A stretch of DNA of 64,000 nucleotides, from the NCBI RefSeq assembly GCF_006438725.1, contig NZ_RCZD01000010.1, positions 148,608 to 212,607 on the forward strand, read 5' to 3'. Numbering within the stretch: the first letter of the stretch is position 1; each line of letters starts with the position of its first letter. Source of the stretch: Ewingella americana (GTDB taxonomy: Bacteria; Pseudomonadota; Gammaproteobacteria; Enterobacterales; Enterobacteriaceae). A program made the translations under genes and the position numbers. This document shows, piece by piece, positions 1-7,580 of the stretch. The notes under the pieces were generated by a model, which was not told the DNA's origin, did no database searches, and saw only the letters and a list, made by a program, of their open reading frames with translations.

Positions 1-2
1 AA

Positions 3-98
3 ATGTTTGATTTGCGAATAGATAAGAAGGATCGACGGGTCTTTACAAATCAAGGGAGAGACTCAGAGCATTTTAGAGAATTGAAAGATAGTGAATAA
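3..98 (+). CDS. possible C-terminal tail of a gene cut by the window edge
   Basis: An open frame runs from the window edge to a TAA at 96-98. The first ATG visible is at 3-5, but the frame may continue upstream, so this could be the end of a larger gene. The 31 visible residues are highly charged (many Asp, Glu, Lys and Arg) and match no family I recognise. Low GC matches the orphan gene that follows. It may be nothing more than a chance frame. Confidence 0.25.
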   Translation: MFDLRIDKKDRRVFTNQGRDSEHFRELKDSE

Positions 99-183
99 TA
101 CTTAAGAGTTATTTTATCTGTGCCTAACTACTAGCCCAGAAACAAAATATCTTTCAATGGGTTGACTCTGAGCCAGCATTTTT

Positions 184-215
184 AAAGGATCCTCTTGAGA
201 TCCTTTTGCTCAGCA
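184..215 (+). other. ColE1 RNAII promoter-like fragment, copy 1
   Basis: AAAGGATC (184-191) and GATCCTTT (199-206) form a perfect 8-bp stem with loop CTCTTGA. From memory, this block with its flanks closely matches the DNA at the 5' end of the ColE1/pBR322 origin, where TTGAGATCC carries the -35 of the replication primer RNAII. The match stops shortly after 207. A second, longer match lies at 760-793, on the other side of the orphan gene. I infer a plasmid relic rather than a working origin. Confidence 0.4.
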
Positions 216-217
216 AA

Positions 218-247
218 AAGCCAGCCCACTAAAAGGTGGGTTGGCTT
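218..247 (-). terminator. intrinsic terminator hairpin
   Basis: A 12-bp stem with two G-T wobbles (218-229 with 236-247, loop TAAAAG) has an A-tract on its left, which reads as a U-tract on the minus strand. It has the form of a rho-independent terminator for transcription going left. No minus-strand gene is visible immediately to the right, so the transcript it ends is unknown. Confidence 0.5.
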
Positions 248-317
248 GAGTTAGACGGTAAGACCGACCTTCACCTCCCAGGAGGTTATATCTTAAATGT
301 ATCAGAGGGATAAATAA

Positions 318-743
318 ATGCGCTGTTTTTTTATTTTATTATTGGCTATTTCATTTACATCCAATGCTAGCGATAATTTAGGTTTGTGGGCAACCACTTG
401 CAACGATGATGGTTTTTATTTCCCTTTTGAACAAAAAACATCTTCACTAGTTGTCAACGACAATCAGATTGTAATTTCTGTACACTCTGTAATCAAAGAG
501 AGTGTTGTTGATGTTTATCTTGATGGTCCATTAGATCTTGGGCGCGGAGGGATGAACATAAAATGGGATGATATAGATAAAAGCAAGAAAATTGCCGAGT
601 TAGAATATAAACATAAATCTGGTAATTTAAAATGGTTTGGTTTCTTTGATAAGAAAAAAAATAATTATTTTTGGACCGGAGACCCTGATTTTGTCCAGTC
701 ATACTCGCATGATGGAATAGTAAATATGACAAAATGCGAATAA
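318..743 (+). CDS. orphan exported protein, unknown function
   Basis: This encodes 141 residues. The first 17 or so form a classic Sec signal peptide (MRCFF, a hydrophobic core, then SNAS before DNLG), so the product should be periplasmic or secreted. The mature part has two cysteines, near residue 28 and next to the C-terminus, which could form a disulfide. A good ribosome site (AGAGGG) lies 8 nt before the ATG. GC is far lower than in the housekeeping genes, suggesting transfer. ColE1-like sequence fragments on both sides suggest arrival on a small plasmid. I recognise no family; an immunity-like or inhibitor-like small protein is possible but unsupported. Confidence 0.6.
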   Translation: MRCFFILLLAISFTSNASDNLGLWATTCNDDGFYFPFEQKTSSLVVNDNQIVISVHSVIKESVVDVYLDGPLDLGRGGMNIKWDDIDKSKKIAELEYKHKSGNLKWFGFFDKKKNNYFWTGDPDFVQSYSHDGIVNMTKCE

Positions 744-759
744 TTTATTAATGGCTCAG

Positions 760-793
760 TTGAGATCCTGTGTTCTGCGCGTCATCTACTGCC
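760..793 (+). other. ColE1-type RNAII promoter relic, copy 2
   Basis: TTGAGA (760-765) and TCATCT (782-787), 16 bp apart, correspond to the -35 and -10 of the ColE1 RNAII promoter (TTGAGA and TAATCT). The spacer shares the blocks TTGAGATCCT and TTCTGCGCGT with ColE1, and ATCTxCTGC follows. Beyond about 795 the resemblance fades: there is no clear RNAI stem-loop set and no rop gene. This looks like a truncated replicon origin left in the chromosome. The comparison is from memory, not an alignment. Confidence 0.45.
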
Positions 794-940
794 CTAAGCT
801 ACCGTGGAATATTTTTTTCCAGAACTACGGCCGGTTACGCATCGGCTATGCGAAAAGTGGCTGGACGACTGTGAATGAATGAGTCAGGTAACCAGGATGA
901 ACGCGCAGCCAACGCATCTGCGGTTCGAAGTATGAAGGGC

Positions 941-1046
941 AAAAAAAAGCCAGCACTTGGCTGGCTAAATAATACTGGAAGCAATGTGAGCAATGTCGTG
1001 CATTCATGGGGACCCGTTTGACCATGGTGTGTGGCCATCCCCGGAA
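941..1046 (-). ncRNA. ryhB: RyhB iron-starvation small RNA
   Basis: RyhB is an Hfq-dependent sRNA that shuts down iron-protein mRNAs when iron is scarce. On the minus strand, plus coordinates 970-1001 reproduce almost exactly the conserved seed core of E. coli RyhB (GCACGACATTGCTCACATTG and the following bases). The core is followed by an intrinsic terminator (stem 948-954 with 960-966, loop ACTTG, then eight U). A 17/19 Fur box lies just upstream at 1052-1070. The next gene, divergent, is yhhY-like, as in E. coli, where ryhB lies between yhhX and yhhY. The 5' end is estimated from promoter spacing (about 1034-1046). The part 5' of the core differs from E. coli. Confidence 0.92.
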
Positions 1047-1051
1047 CACAT

Positions 1052-1070
1052 GACAATAATAATCATTATC
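1052..1070 (-). promoter_or_regulatory. Fur box over the ryhB promoter
   Basis: GACAATAATAATCATTATC matches the 19-bp Fur consensus at 17 positions. It lies where the ryhB -10 should be, so Fur with iron should block ryhB. It is also about 110 bp upstream of the divergent acetyltransferase, which could share iron control. Confidence 0.85.
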
Positions 1071-1181
1071 ATTCGCACTTGTAAAGGATTATTTTTAAGC
1101 CAACATTCCGTTGACACTTTTTAGAATCCTGATAAATCTAAAGGATATTCAAACAGTAACCCCCACAACAGGAGTGTCGCC

Positions 1182-1679
1182 ATGAGCGAAATAGTCATAC
1201 GTCACGCACAAGCCTCGGATGCAGAAGCCCTTCATCAGCTCTACGCTCAGGTTTCTGTTTACCGCGACACTCTCCAACTCCCTTACCCACCGGCAACACT
1301 TTGGGAAGGCCGCCTGGCCACCGATGTGCCGGGGAAATTCGCGCTGGTGGCCTGCATCGACGGCAACGTCGTCGGCAATATTACGCTGAAAGTTGAAGAC
1401 GTCTGGCGACGCCGCCATGTGGCGTCATTTGGGCTGGGCGTTGATACGGCCTGTCAGGGAAGAGGCGTGGGCAGTCAGTTGCTCGCCGCCGCCATTGAAC
1501 TGTGCGACAAATGGCTCAACGTGAAACGCATTGAGCTGACGGTCTATGCCGATAACGACGCGGCTATCGCGCTGTACAAAAAGTTCGGCTTTAAGCTCGA
1601 AGGACGAAGCCCTTGCTACGCGATGCGCGACGGGGAACTGGTGGACACGCTACACATGGGGCGTATTCACGGGGTCTGA
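1182..1679 (+). CDS. yhhY: GNAT N-acetyltransferase, YhhY-like
   Basis: The 165-residue single-domain GNAT protein should move an acetyl group from acetyl-CoA to an amine, probably an amino acid or small amino compound. The acetyl-CoA motif Q-G-R-G-V-G lies at residues 92-97, and the late motif N-D-A-A-I-A-L-Y with FGF lies at 125-137. Sequence features and position next to ryhB match E. coli YhhY (about 162 residues). The ATG follows a moderate ribosome site. The gene is divergent from ryhB across a Fur box, so some iron response is possible. The exact substrate cannot be read from the sequence. Confidence 0.8.
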   Translation: MSEIVIRHAQASDAEALHQLYAQVSVYRDTLQLPYPPATLWEGRLATDVPGKFALVACIDGNVVGNITLKVEDVWRRRHVASFGLGVDTACQGRGVGSQLLAAAIELCDKWLNVKRIELTVYADNDAAIALYKKFGFKLEGRSPCYAMRDGELVDTLHMGRIHGV

Positions 1680-1894
1680 GGCCTTTTCAGTGCGGGGCAT
1701 GCGTTCTGCTGCAAGGCCCCGAGCCAGGCCTCTATACCCAGGGGATTACCCGAGTCATCATGACGTCAGGAAGAATAATTTCCGCAGGGTAGCGGAATTT
1801 TCGGACTGACGCTTTCCACATTCTGTCATTTCACTGCAATTTCGCTGTCATCTGCGCTGCTTATGTTCTGAGTAACTTAACCGGAGGACATCCT

Positions 1895-3595
1895 ATGTTC
1901 AGCATGGATACCGTACTTCAGGACTTAGACCCACAGCGCATTACCCCTCCCTGGCAGCTCAGCCTGTTAAAAACCCTGTTTCATGAGAAAGAGTTCCACC
2001 AGTTGGCGGACCAGAACCGCCATCTGAAAGGCATGGATATGGTTGAGCAGGTGCTGGAATATTTTGATATCCGCTGCGAACTGGCCGAACGCGACCTCGA
2101 ACAAATCCCCAGTTATGGCCCGGTGGTGGTGATCGCCAACCACCCTATCGGTACACTTGACGGTCTGGCGCTGTTGCACGCCATCGCCTCAGTGCGTCCC
2201 GACGTCAAAGTGGTGGCGAACCGCCTGTTGTCACGGGTGGAGTCACTCAACAGCCTGATGATCCCGGTAGATAATATGGGTAGCCGTACCCAGCGTTCAC
2301 AAGTGTCAGCAATGCAGGAACAGCTGGAAAACCAGGGCGTATTGATTGTCTTTCCGGCAGGCGAAGTGTCACGCCTGACGTCAAAAGGCGTGCGCGATGG
2401 CCGCTGGCATACCGGGTTTATCCGCATGGCGGCCAAAGCCCGTGCGCCCATTGTGCCGGTGCATATCGGCGGCGCCAACAGCGCGTTGTTTTATCTCAGC
2501 TCACTGATTTACCGGCCGCTCTCCTCGTTATTACTGGTGCGTGAAATGTTCCGTCAGCGTGGCAACTGCCTGAAATTACAGATTGGTGCGCGAATTCCTT
2601 ACGCCAACTGGCATGACGGCCACACCCCGGCCAATGATCTGGCCGAGCGTTTTCGCCGCCACGTGTACCGTCTCGGGCAGGGCAAACAAGGGTTATTTCA
2701 GTCTGAGTCAGCCATTGCCCGCGCCGAAGACCGGGCAGTACTAAAGCGTGCGCTGGAAACCAGTGAGAAACTGGGCCAGACGCCGGACGGAAAACTGATT
2801 TATTTGTACCGTCGCAACGGTGAGGACTATGTGCCGGTTCTGCGCGAACTGGGACGCCTGCGGGAAATCGCCTTCCGCGCGGTCGGTGAAGGCAGCGGTC
2901 GCCGCCGCGATCTCGATAGCTACGATGATGAGTATTATCATCTGGTGTTGTGGGATCCGCAGGATCTGGAAATTGTCGGCGCATACCGTTTTATTCCCAC
3001 CGCCGGGCGCATTAATCAGAAAGGTTTAGACAGTATTTACAGTCAGAGTTTGTTCAATTATGGACACCAGATGGACCCGATTCTGGCGCAGGGTATTGAG
3101 CTGGGCCGCAGCTTTATTCAGCCCGCCTACTGGGGCAAACGCGGGCTGGATTATCTGTGGCTGGGCATCGGTGCATATCTGGCGAAATATCCGCAAACCC
3201 GCTATTTGTTTGGCCCGGTATCGATTTCAGGTGGCTTCCCACTGGCCGCTCGCGACCTGCTGATCGCATTTTACCGGCTCTATTTCGCCCCCACGTTACC
3301 GCTTGCGACCTCACGCCGCCCTTATCCGGCATCACTGCCAGACGTACTGGCGCAGTTTTCAGGTGATGATTACCCGCAGGATTTACAGCGCCTGAAGCGA
3401 CTATTAAGCAATTTAGGGTGCAGTATTCCACCACTTTATAAACAGTATTCAGAACTTTGCGAAACCGGTGGCGTACAGTTTATCGATTTCGGCTCCGACC
3501 CGGCGTTCAATCACTGTATCGACGGACTGGTGCTGGTTGATCTTCACCAGTTAAAACCGGCCAAATTTGAGCGATATATTGGCGTTCATCAGTAA
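1895..3595 (+). CDS. olsF: bifunctional ornithine lipid synthase, OlsF type
   Basis: The 566-residue fusion has an N-terminal PlsC-like acyltransferase half and a C-terminal GNAT-like half. The N-terminal half carries NHPIGTLDG at 82-90 and FPAGEVSR at 153-160. The C-terminal half has the OlsB-type signature FRAVGEGSGRRRDLDSYDDE starting near 327. OlsF enzymes described in Serratia N-acylate ornithine and then O-acylate the product, making phosphorus-free membrane ornithine lipid. The usual HX4D of acyltransferases appears here as H-x5-D, as in the related hemolysin-like acyltransferase group. The ATG follows a strong GGAGG site, and an intrinsic terminator follows, so the gene is monocistronic. 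Confidence 0.85.
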   Translation: MFSMDTVLQDLDPQRITPPWQLSLLKTLFHEKEFHQLADQNRHLKGMDMVEQVLEYFDIRCELAERDLEQIPSYGPVVVIANHPIGTLDGLALLHAIASVRPDVKVVANRLLSRVESLNSLMIPVDNMGSRTQRSQVSAMQEQLENQGVLIVFPAGEVSRLTSKGVRDGRWHTGFIRMAAKARAPIVPVHIGGANSALFYLSSLIYRPLSSLLLVREMFRQRGNCLKLQIGARIPYANWHDGHTPANDLAERFRRHVYRLGQGKQGLFQSESAIARAEDRAVLKRALETSEKLGQTPDGKLIYLYRRNGEDYVPVLRELGRLREIAFRAVGEGSGRRRDLDSYDDEYYHLVLWDPQDLEIVGAYRFIPTAGRINQKGLDSIYSQSLFNYGHQMDPILAQGIELGRSFIQPAYWGKRGLDYLWLGIGAYLAKYPQTRYLFGPVSISGGFPLAARDLLIAFYRLYFAPTLPLATSRRPYPASLPDVLAQFSGDDYPQDLQRLKRLLSNLGCSIPPLYKQYSELCETGGVQFIDFGSDPAFNHCIDGLVLVDLHQLKPAKFERYIGVHQ

Positions 3596-3651
3596 CCCCT
3601 AGATCGGGGTGAAAGTCAGCCTCTGATAAACCGCCGGTAATCAACCCGCCG

Positions 3652-3681
3652 GGGCGCAATCAATGTATTGCGCCCTTTTTT
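3652..3681 (+). terminator. intrinsic terminator after olsF
   Basis: GGGCGCAAT (3652-3660) pairs perfectly with ATTGCGCCC (3667-3675), followed by six T. It lies about 55 bp after the olsF stop. Confidence 0.9.
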
Positions 3682-3853
3682 ATTGCGCGGGCTGCAACGG
3701 ATGTAATGGAAAAAGTTTAGCGGAAGCTGTCTCTCACGTTATTGATTTGAGGGTTGGCGGGCATTAAGTCGTTACGGTATTATTGCGCCACTGCGGCATA
3801 TCCGCAGTGCGGGAATTGCAGCCCGGAACTGACGACAGCAAGGAATGCGCGAG

Positions 3854-3997
3854 ATGCAAAACCCTTGTGAAAGCCTTGTCACATCCGTAAAAAACACCCC
3901 GTTCTTGTGGTGTTGGATACGTTCAATGGTGGCTCAGGCGGGGCTGACTTCGGTCAGGCCGGTGTCGTTAGTGCCGGTTACTGCAATTCCCGTCTGA
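3854..3997 (+). CDS. Ash-like small protein, P4-type prophage relic
   Basis: The 47-residue frame starts at an ATG with AAGGA nine bases upstream. The layout, beginning MQNPCESL, with SMVAQAG in the middle and ending in PVSLVPVTAIPV, resembles the small Ash-family proteins found in P4-like satellite prophages and scattered in enterobacterial genomes. An ATG at 3845 in the same frame is possible but lies on top of the ribosome site. No integrase, capsid or other P4 genes are near, so it is probably a relic. The family match is from memory. Confidence 0.5.
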   Translation: MQNPCESLVTSVKNTPFLWCWIRSMVAQAGLTSVRPVSLVPVTAIPV

Positions 3998-4132
3998 GCT
4001 ACCACCCAAAGAGAATTGCAGCTCTTGGATGGTAGGAATTATTTACCTACTAACGAGACTTACAATGAAACGAATTTCACACAGCCCAACTTTCCTGCCG
4101 TTTCTCGCCCTCTGTTTATGGGGAGCTGAGCA

Positions 4133-4417
4133 ATGAAAAAACCTGCTAAGACCGACTGGCATCAGGCCGATATCATCGCCGCACTGCGCAAGAAAGGCAC
4201 CACGCTGGCCGCCACATCGCGCGCTGCGGGTTTATCCTCTTCGACACTGGCAAATGCCCTTTCCCGCCCGTGGCCGAAAGGTGAAATGATTATCGCGCAG
4301 ACAATCGGTGTCCCGCCCGCTCAGATCTGGCCCAGCCGCTATTTTGATCCGCAGGGAGAGAAAATCACGAAAGTGATAAGGCAAAAAACATCGTGCCTTA
4401 TATCATCGCGCAGGTAA
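4133..4417 (+). CDS. sfsB: SfsB/Nlp (Ner-like) DNA-binding protein with altered C-terminus
   Basis: The 94-residue protein has DWHQADIIAALRKKGTTLAA and SSSTLANALSRPWPKGEM, the winged HTH core of E. coli SfsB (Nlp) and of Mu Ner repressors, through FDPQ near residue 74. These proteins bind DNA and act as regulators. After FDPQ the sequence departs from SfsB, and the last 20 or so residues come from an out-of-frame reading of what looks like an aqpZ fragment. The tail is therefore probably the product of a deletion junction. The ATG has only a modest ribosome site (GGGGAGC). The core fold should survive; activity is uncertain. Confidence 0.75.
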   Translation: MKKPAKTDWHQADIIAALRKKGTTLAATSRAAGLSSSTLANALSRPWPKGEMIIAQTIGVPPAQIWPSRYFDPQGEKITKVIRQKTSCLISSRR

Positions 4418-4490
4418 TGGCGGGATTGCAGCGGCGCCGGTACTGTATGCGCTGATGCCCATCCCCGGCGGCCTGGTGGGTGTCTATTTA
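4375..4490 (+). pseudogene. aqpZ: aqpZ (aquaporin) scar
   Basis: Translating 4375-4425 gives DKAKNIVPYIIAQVMAG. After a shift of frame, 4419-4490 gives GGIAAAPVLYALMPIPGGLV and a short VYL. The first part resembles the internal AqpZ segment VPYVIAQVVGGIVAAALLYL. The second jumps to something like the C-terminal VVPIVGG-GG-IY segment. I infer an aquaporin Z gene reduced by an internal deletion and a frameshift, overlapping the 3' end of the sfsB-like gene. No NPA motif remains, so no channel can be made. Confidence 0.5.
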
Positions 4491-4517
4491 AAACCGTGCA
4501 ACGGCGCGGTTTTTTTT
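4491..4517 (+). terminator. intrinsic terminator
   Basis: A GC-rich stem (AACCGTGC with GCGCGGTT) is followed by eight T. It separates the decayed sfsB/aqpZ patch from the convergent cyclase gene, and its left A-run may also help minus-strand termination. Confidence 0.8.
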
Positions 4518-4545
4518 ATCAAAACATCCGGCGCGGGCGTAAAGC

Positions 4546-5796
4546 CTACCCCGCCATCACCTTATTACGCCCTGACGTTTTAGCGCGGTACAGCGCTTCA
4601 TCCATACGCTTAAACAGACTGATGGAGTCTTCATCGGTCAGATGCTGTGCAACGCCGATGCTCACGGTCAGTGGCGGAAAATTGGGCTGGCTGAGCTGCT
4701 GCACGGTTTCACGCAGGGATTCCGCTACGTGCAGCGCGCCTTGCAAATTGGTCAGCGGCAACAGAATAACAAACTCCTCACCGCCCCAGCGGAACACCCG
4801 GTCACTGTCGCGAATACAGGACTCCAGCGCACGCGCCAACGAGATCAGCACTTCATCGCCCCGGTGGTGTCCGTATGCATCATTAATGGCTTTGAAGTGA
4901 TCGGCGTCCACCAGCATCAGGCTGAAATCCTGCTCAAAATATTGGTTTTTGGCATGCGCCTGCTCAACCAGTTGTAGAAACTGACGTCGGTTACCCAGCC
5001 CCGTCAGTGCATCGCGCAAGGCCGCGTGTTCCAGCTCCTGTTCGAGACGCTTCTGTTCGGTGATGTCGTGAATAATGCATAACATGAGCCGCATTCCGTC
5101 CAGCTCCACCGGTCCGGCGTAGGTCTGCACGTGACGGAGATTGCCATCAGCCAGCCTATGAATAAAATTCAGCGGCTTGTGGCCGCCGGGTAATCTGGCG
5201 ACTTCATGCATGACCGGCAAAACATCGCGGCCCATCGCATTGATCTCCCACGTATGCTTCTGGCACATCTCCTCACGGGTGTAGCCATAAAAATGCGTAG
5301 CGGCCAGATTAGCGTCCACAATTTTTCCTTCTGACGCCGGGTCAATCAGCAGCATCGGAGCCGTGTTGGTATGAAATAGCCGCTCGTAAAAGCCGCGTTC
5401 ATCACGGCAATATTGTCTGATGCACAGCGGATCCTGACGCGGACTGGCGACCGGCATCGCCACACCCGAGGAATTCAGTCCTTCGACAATGATCACCGTA
5501 CCCTGCACATCAAAGTGAGAGAGCGAGAGATGACAACTGAGCGGAAACGCAACGCCCTCGCGCTGAATGGTCCAGATTTCAACGATTTGTTCATTTTTAA
5601 GTAGGGCGGGCAGATAGGACGCCAGCGACAGCTGGGCACGGGCCGAAAATTGTCCGTTACGCAATAGCAGCAGTTGGCCGTGGCCGGCCAGTTTTTGTGC
5701 CGCCGTGTTGGCAAAAAGAATGTCCTGGCTGTTTGGTGAGACAACCCAAATCGGGGTGCTCAAAATATTCAACGCGTCGAGTTGGGCTGGCAGCAT
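4546..5796 (-). CDS. PAS-PAS-GGDEF diguanylate cyclase
   Basis: The 416-residue cytoplasmic protein should make cyclic di-GMP from two GTP. Two PAS-like sensor modules occupy about residues 10-105 and 135-250, followed by a GGDEF domain beginning DALTGLGNR at 262. The active-site motif is GGEEF at 338-342. RDSD at 329-332 is a typical I-site (RxxD) for product feedback inhibition. No membrane segment or signal peptide is seen. The signal bound by the PAS domains is unknown. The gene stands alone and converges on the sfsB/aqpZ patch. Confidence 0.9.
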   Translation of the reverse strand: MLPAQLDALNILSTPIWVVSPNSQDILFANTAAQKLAGHGQLLLLRNGQFSARAQLSLASYLPALLKNEQIVEIWTIQREGVAFPLSCHLSLSHFDVQGTVIIVEGLNSSGVAMPVASPRQDPLCIRQYCRDERGFYERLFHTNTAPMLLIDPASEGKIVDANLAATHFYGYTREEMCQKHTWEINAMGRDVLPVMHEVARLPGGHKPLNFIHRLADGNLRHVQTYAGPVELDGMRLMLCIIHDITEQKRLEQELEHAALRDALTGLGNRRQFLQLVEQAHAKNQYFEQDFSLMLVDADHFKAINDAYGHHRGDEVLISLARALESCIRDSDRVFRWGGEEFVILLPLTNLQGALHVAESLRETVQQLSQPNFPPLTVSIGVAQHLTDEDSISLFKRMDEALYRAKTSGRNKVMAG

Positions 5797-6149
5797 AGGC
5801 GGTCCCGATCACTGTTTGGGTATAAACCCACAATACAACGATTTGCGCTGAACTCACTGCTTTTCTGTTGCCGGACAGATAACCCGGCAAACGTTGGCGA
5901 TTCACGTCGACGGCTGTTTTATGCGAAGAAGATGGGATGTGCAGAAACAATAAAGCCTGTCGGCTAAACCCACTGCAGATGAGGTGAATAGACTTGTGTG
6001 TTTTAGAGGGTTTGAATGTCAGCGGGGTGAGACCCCACGCTGAGCATCAAAATATCATTAACTGTCTGATTTAACGTCTTAGCTATCCCTTTTGACTACC
6101 ATAACGCGCCGTCAAAAGTGGTATTAACCCAGATAAAAATGGACAGGTT
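5797..6149. other. intergenic, upstream of the cyclase gene
   Basis: No convincing gene. It should hold the cyclase promoter. Two short inverted repeats are visible: CTTTTGAC (6089-6096) with GTCAAAAG (6111-6118), and a GGGGTGAGACCCC hairpin near 6025. Neither has a U-tract, so neither is called a terminator. Confidence 0.5.
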
Positions 6150-6323
6150 CTACGCGTTATCAGCTTCTGGTTTGAGGCTTTCTGCCAGCTCTTTCTCTAA
6201 CGATGAAATGTACTTCTTGACCATTTCGACATTCTGCCGACCGTTGCGACCACCTTTCCAGGTATCCCTCTCCCGGCGAGCTCGGATTAAATCGGACTCA
6301 ATTTTCTCAACTGTGCGTTTCAT
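6150..6323 (-). CDS. small coiled-coil protein, unknown function
   Basis: The 57-residue protein starts MKRTVEKIESDL and is rich in Lys, Arg and Glu. It should be almost entirely helical, with heptad-like spacing. The start at 6323 is preferred over an ATG 24 codons upstream because TAGGAAG lies six bases before it. No family recognised. It is monocistronic and lies between the cyclase and a GNAT gene; the neighbours give no clear hint of function. Confidence 0.55.
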   Translation of the reverse strand: MKRTVEKIESDLIRARRERDTWKGGRNGRQNVEMVKKYISSLEKELAESLKPEADNA

Positions 6324-6869
6324 TCTTTTCTTCCTACTGGTTATGAGACGAGATTGTATGCTTCTTAGCGCGTGATGACGATGATTTTGCGTCACGTGAT
6401 TGCGGTGCAGGTGTCACTCGGTGAAAGCACCTGACATCTTGATCCTTTCCTCGCCAACATCCGGGCCTCAGGCGCTGGAAGAATACGCTGCAGGAAGAAA
6501 TCGGTCACCGTCGCGGCTTATGTACTCTATTTTCTCAGCATGGTATTTAATCATGCTTTGTAGATTATATACGTGCGATGACTACCCCATTATTGGTTTT
6601 TATCTTTTACCGCCACGTAGACGCAATGCATATCTTATTATCTGATGTTGGATTTATTAAATTAATGCGTGTCATTAAACACTTCAAAAATATGACTAAA
6701 GGCATGACAAGAAATATAACCGGCCTTTCAACGGATGATGCTGAGATTAAAGCGAGTCCGCAAGCGCGTATTATGCGTCTGAAGCAAAATCCTACGCGAA
6801 CATATTCTGCAAAATATCAATGCTGGCCTCACAGGGGCAAGACCAGCACTGTCATGGCGGACAATAACG
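6324..6869. other. intergenic, no confident gene
   Basis: Short frames occur, but none has a good ribosome site together with family resemblance. A hairpin near 6822-6849 (GCTGG with CCAGC arms) may end minus-strand transcription of the neighbouring GNAT gene. The left part should carry the promoter of the coiled-coil gene. Confidence 0.5.
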
Positions 6870-7580
6870 CTATTTCTGTTGGGGCATAAATTCGGCTAGG
6901 CTTTGCTTTTGCTTACCCCGATCGTCCAGGTTAGCGGGGCTGAGCCAAAGCTGCATGGCTTGACGGATCCCAGGCCATTCATTATCAATGATGGAATACC
7001 AGCGAGTGTCGCGACTACGCCCTTTGGATATTTGTTTCTGTCTGAATGTGCCTTCATATTGAAATCCCAGCCGCTCTGCCGCCTGAATCGCTGCCTGATG
7101 CAAACTGTCACACTTCCACGCACATCGTCTGTATTGCAAAGTATCTAATACATAGGAGAGCAAAAGAAATATGGCCTCAGTGCTACATAAGGTGCGTTTC
7201 ATCAGGGGTGACCAGTTAATCCAACCAATTTCCACCGCGCCATTTTCTGGCTCAATACGTTGTAAAGCGATGAACCCCACCGCTTTTCGCGTAGCGTTAC
7301 TGATAACTGAATAAAAAAGAGGATCCTTGCTGCCAGCAAGGGAGGCAATGTAATGGTCACATTGCCTCATTGTAATAGGGCGGTTAATGTGGAAGTAGGT
7401 CCAGTCACGCTCATCATCAATGCTGTACCAGGCTTCATAGAGATCTTTGCTATGTTTGATGTCAATCGGCTCAAGAAGACAATGCTCTCCTTTGAGGATA
7501 ACCCTTTGAGGGAGAGCACGCGGCAGCCAATCAGGTAATGATTTACCTACGGTTTGACCATAAATGTTTAATTCTTGCAT
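6870..7580 (-). CDS. GNAT acetyltransferase, RimJ/RimL type
   Basis: The 236-residue protein has the RimJ/RimL/YdaF layout. LLEPIDIKHSKDLYEA near residues 36-51 forms the first strand and helix. A central strand contains KAVGFIALQRIEPENGAVEI. The late segment has AAIQAAERLGFQYEGTFRQ, the acetyl-CoA-binding alanine/GF motif of this subfamily. Members acetylate protein N-termini or small amines, and some confer resistance to toxic amino compounds. There is no signal peptide. The GC content is lower than that of the core genes. The substrate cannot be inferred. Confidence 0.8.
   Translation of the reverse strand: MQELNIYGQTVGKSLPDWLPRALPQRVILKGEHCLLEPIDIKHSKDLYEAWYSIDDERDWTYFHINRPITMRQCDHYIASLAGSKDPLFYSVISNATRKAVGFIALQRIEPENGAVEIGWINWSPLMKRTLCSTEAIFLLLSYVLDTLQYRRCAWKCDSLHQAAIQAAERLGFQYEGTFRQKQISKGRSRDTRWYSIIDNEWPGIRQAMQLWLSPANLDDRGKQKQSLAEFMPQQK

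Noticed and set aside
846..1049. 67-residue minus-strand frame over the Fur-regulated region
   Set aside because: It coincides with RyhB and its terminator; the frame is explained by the RNA.
6578..6889. 103-residue plus-strand frame
   Set aside because: It overlaps the 3' end of the GNAT gene, lacks a ribosome site and resembles no family.
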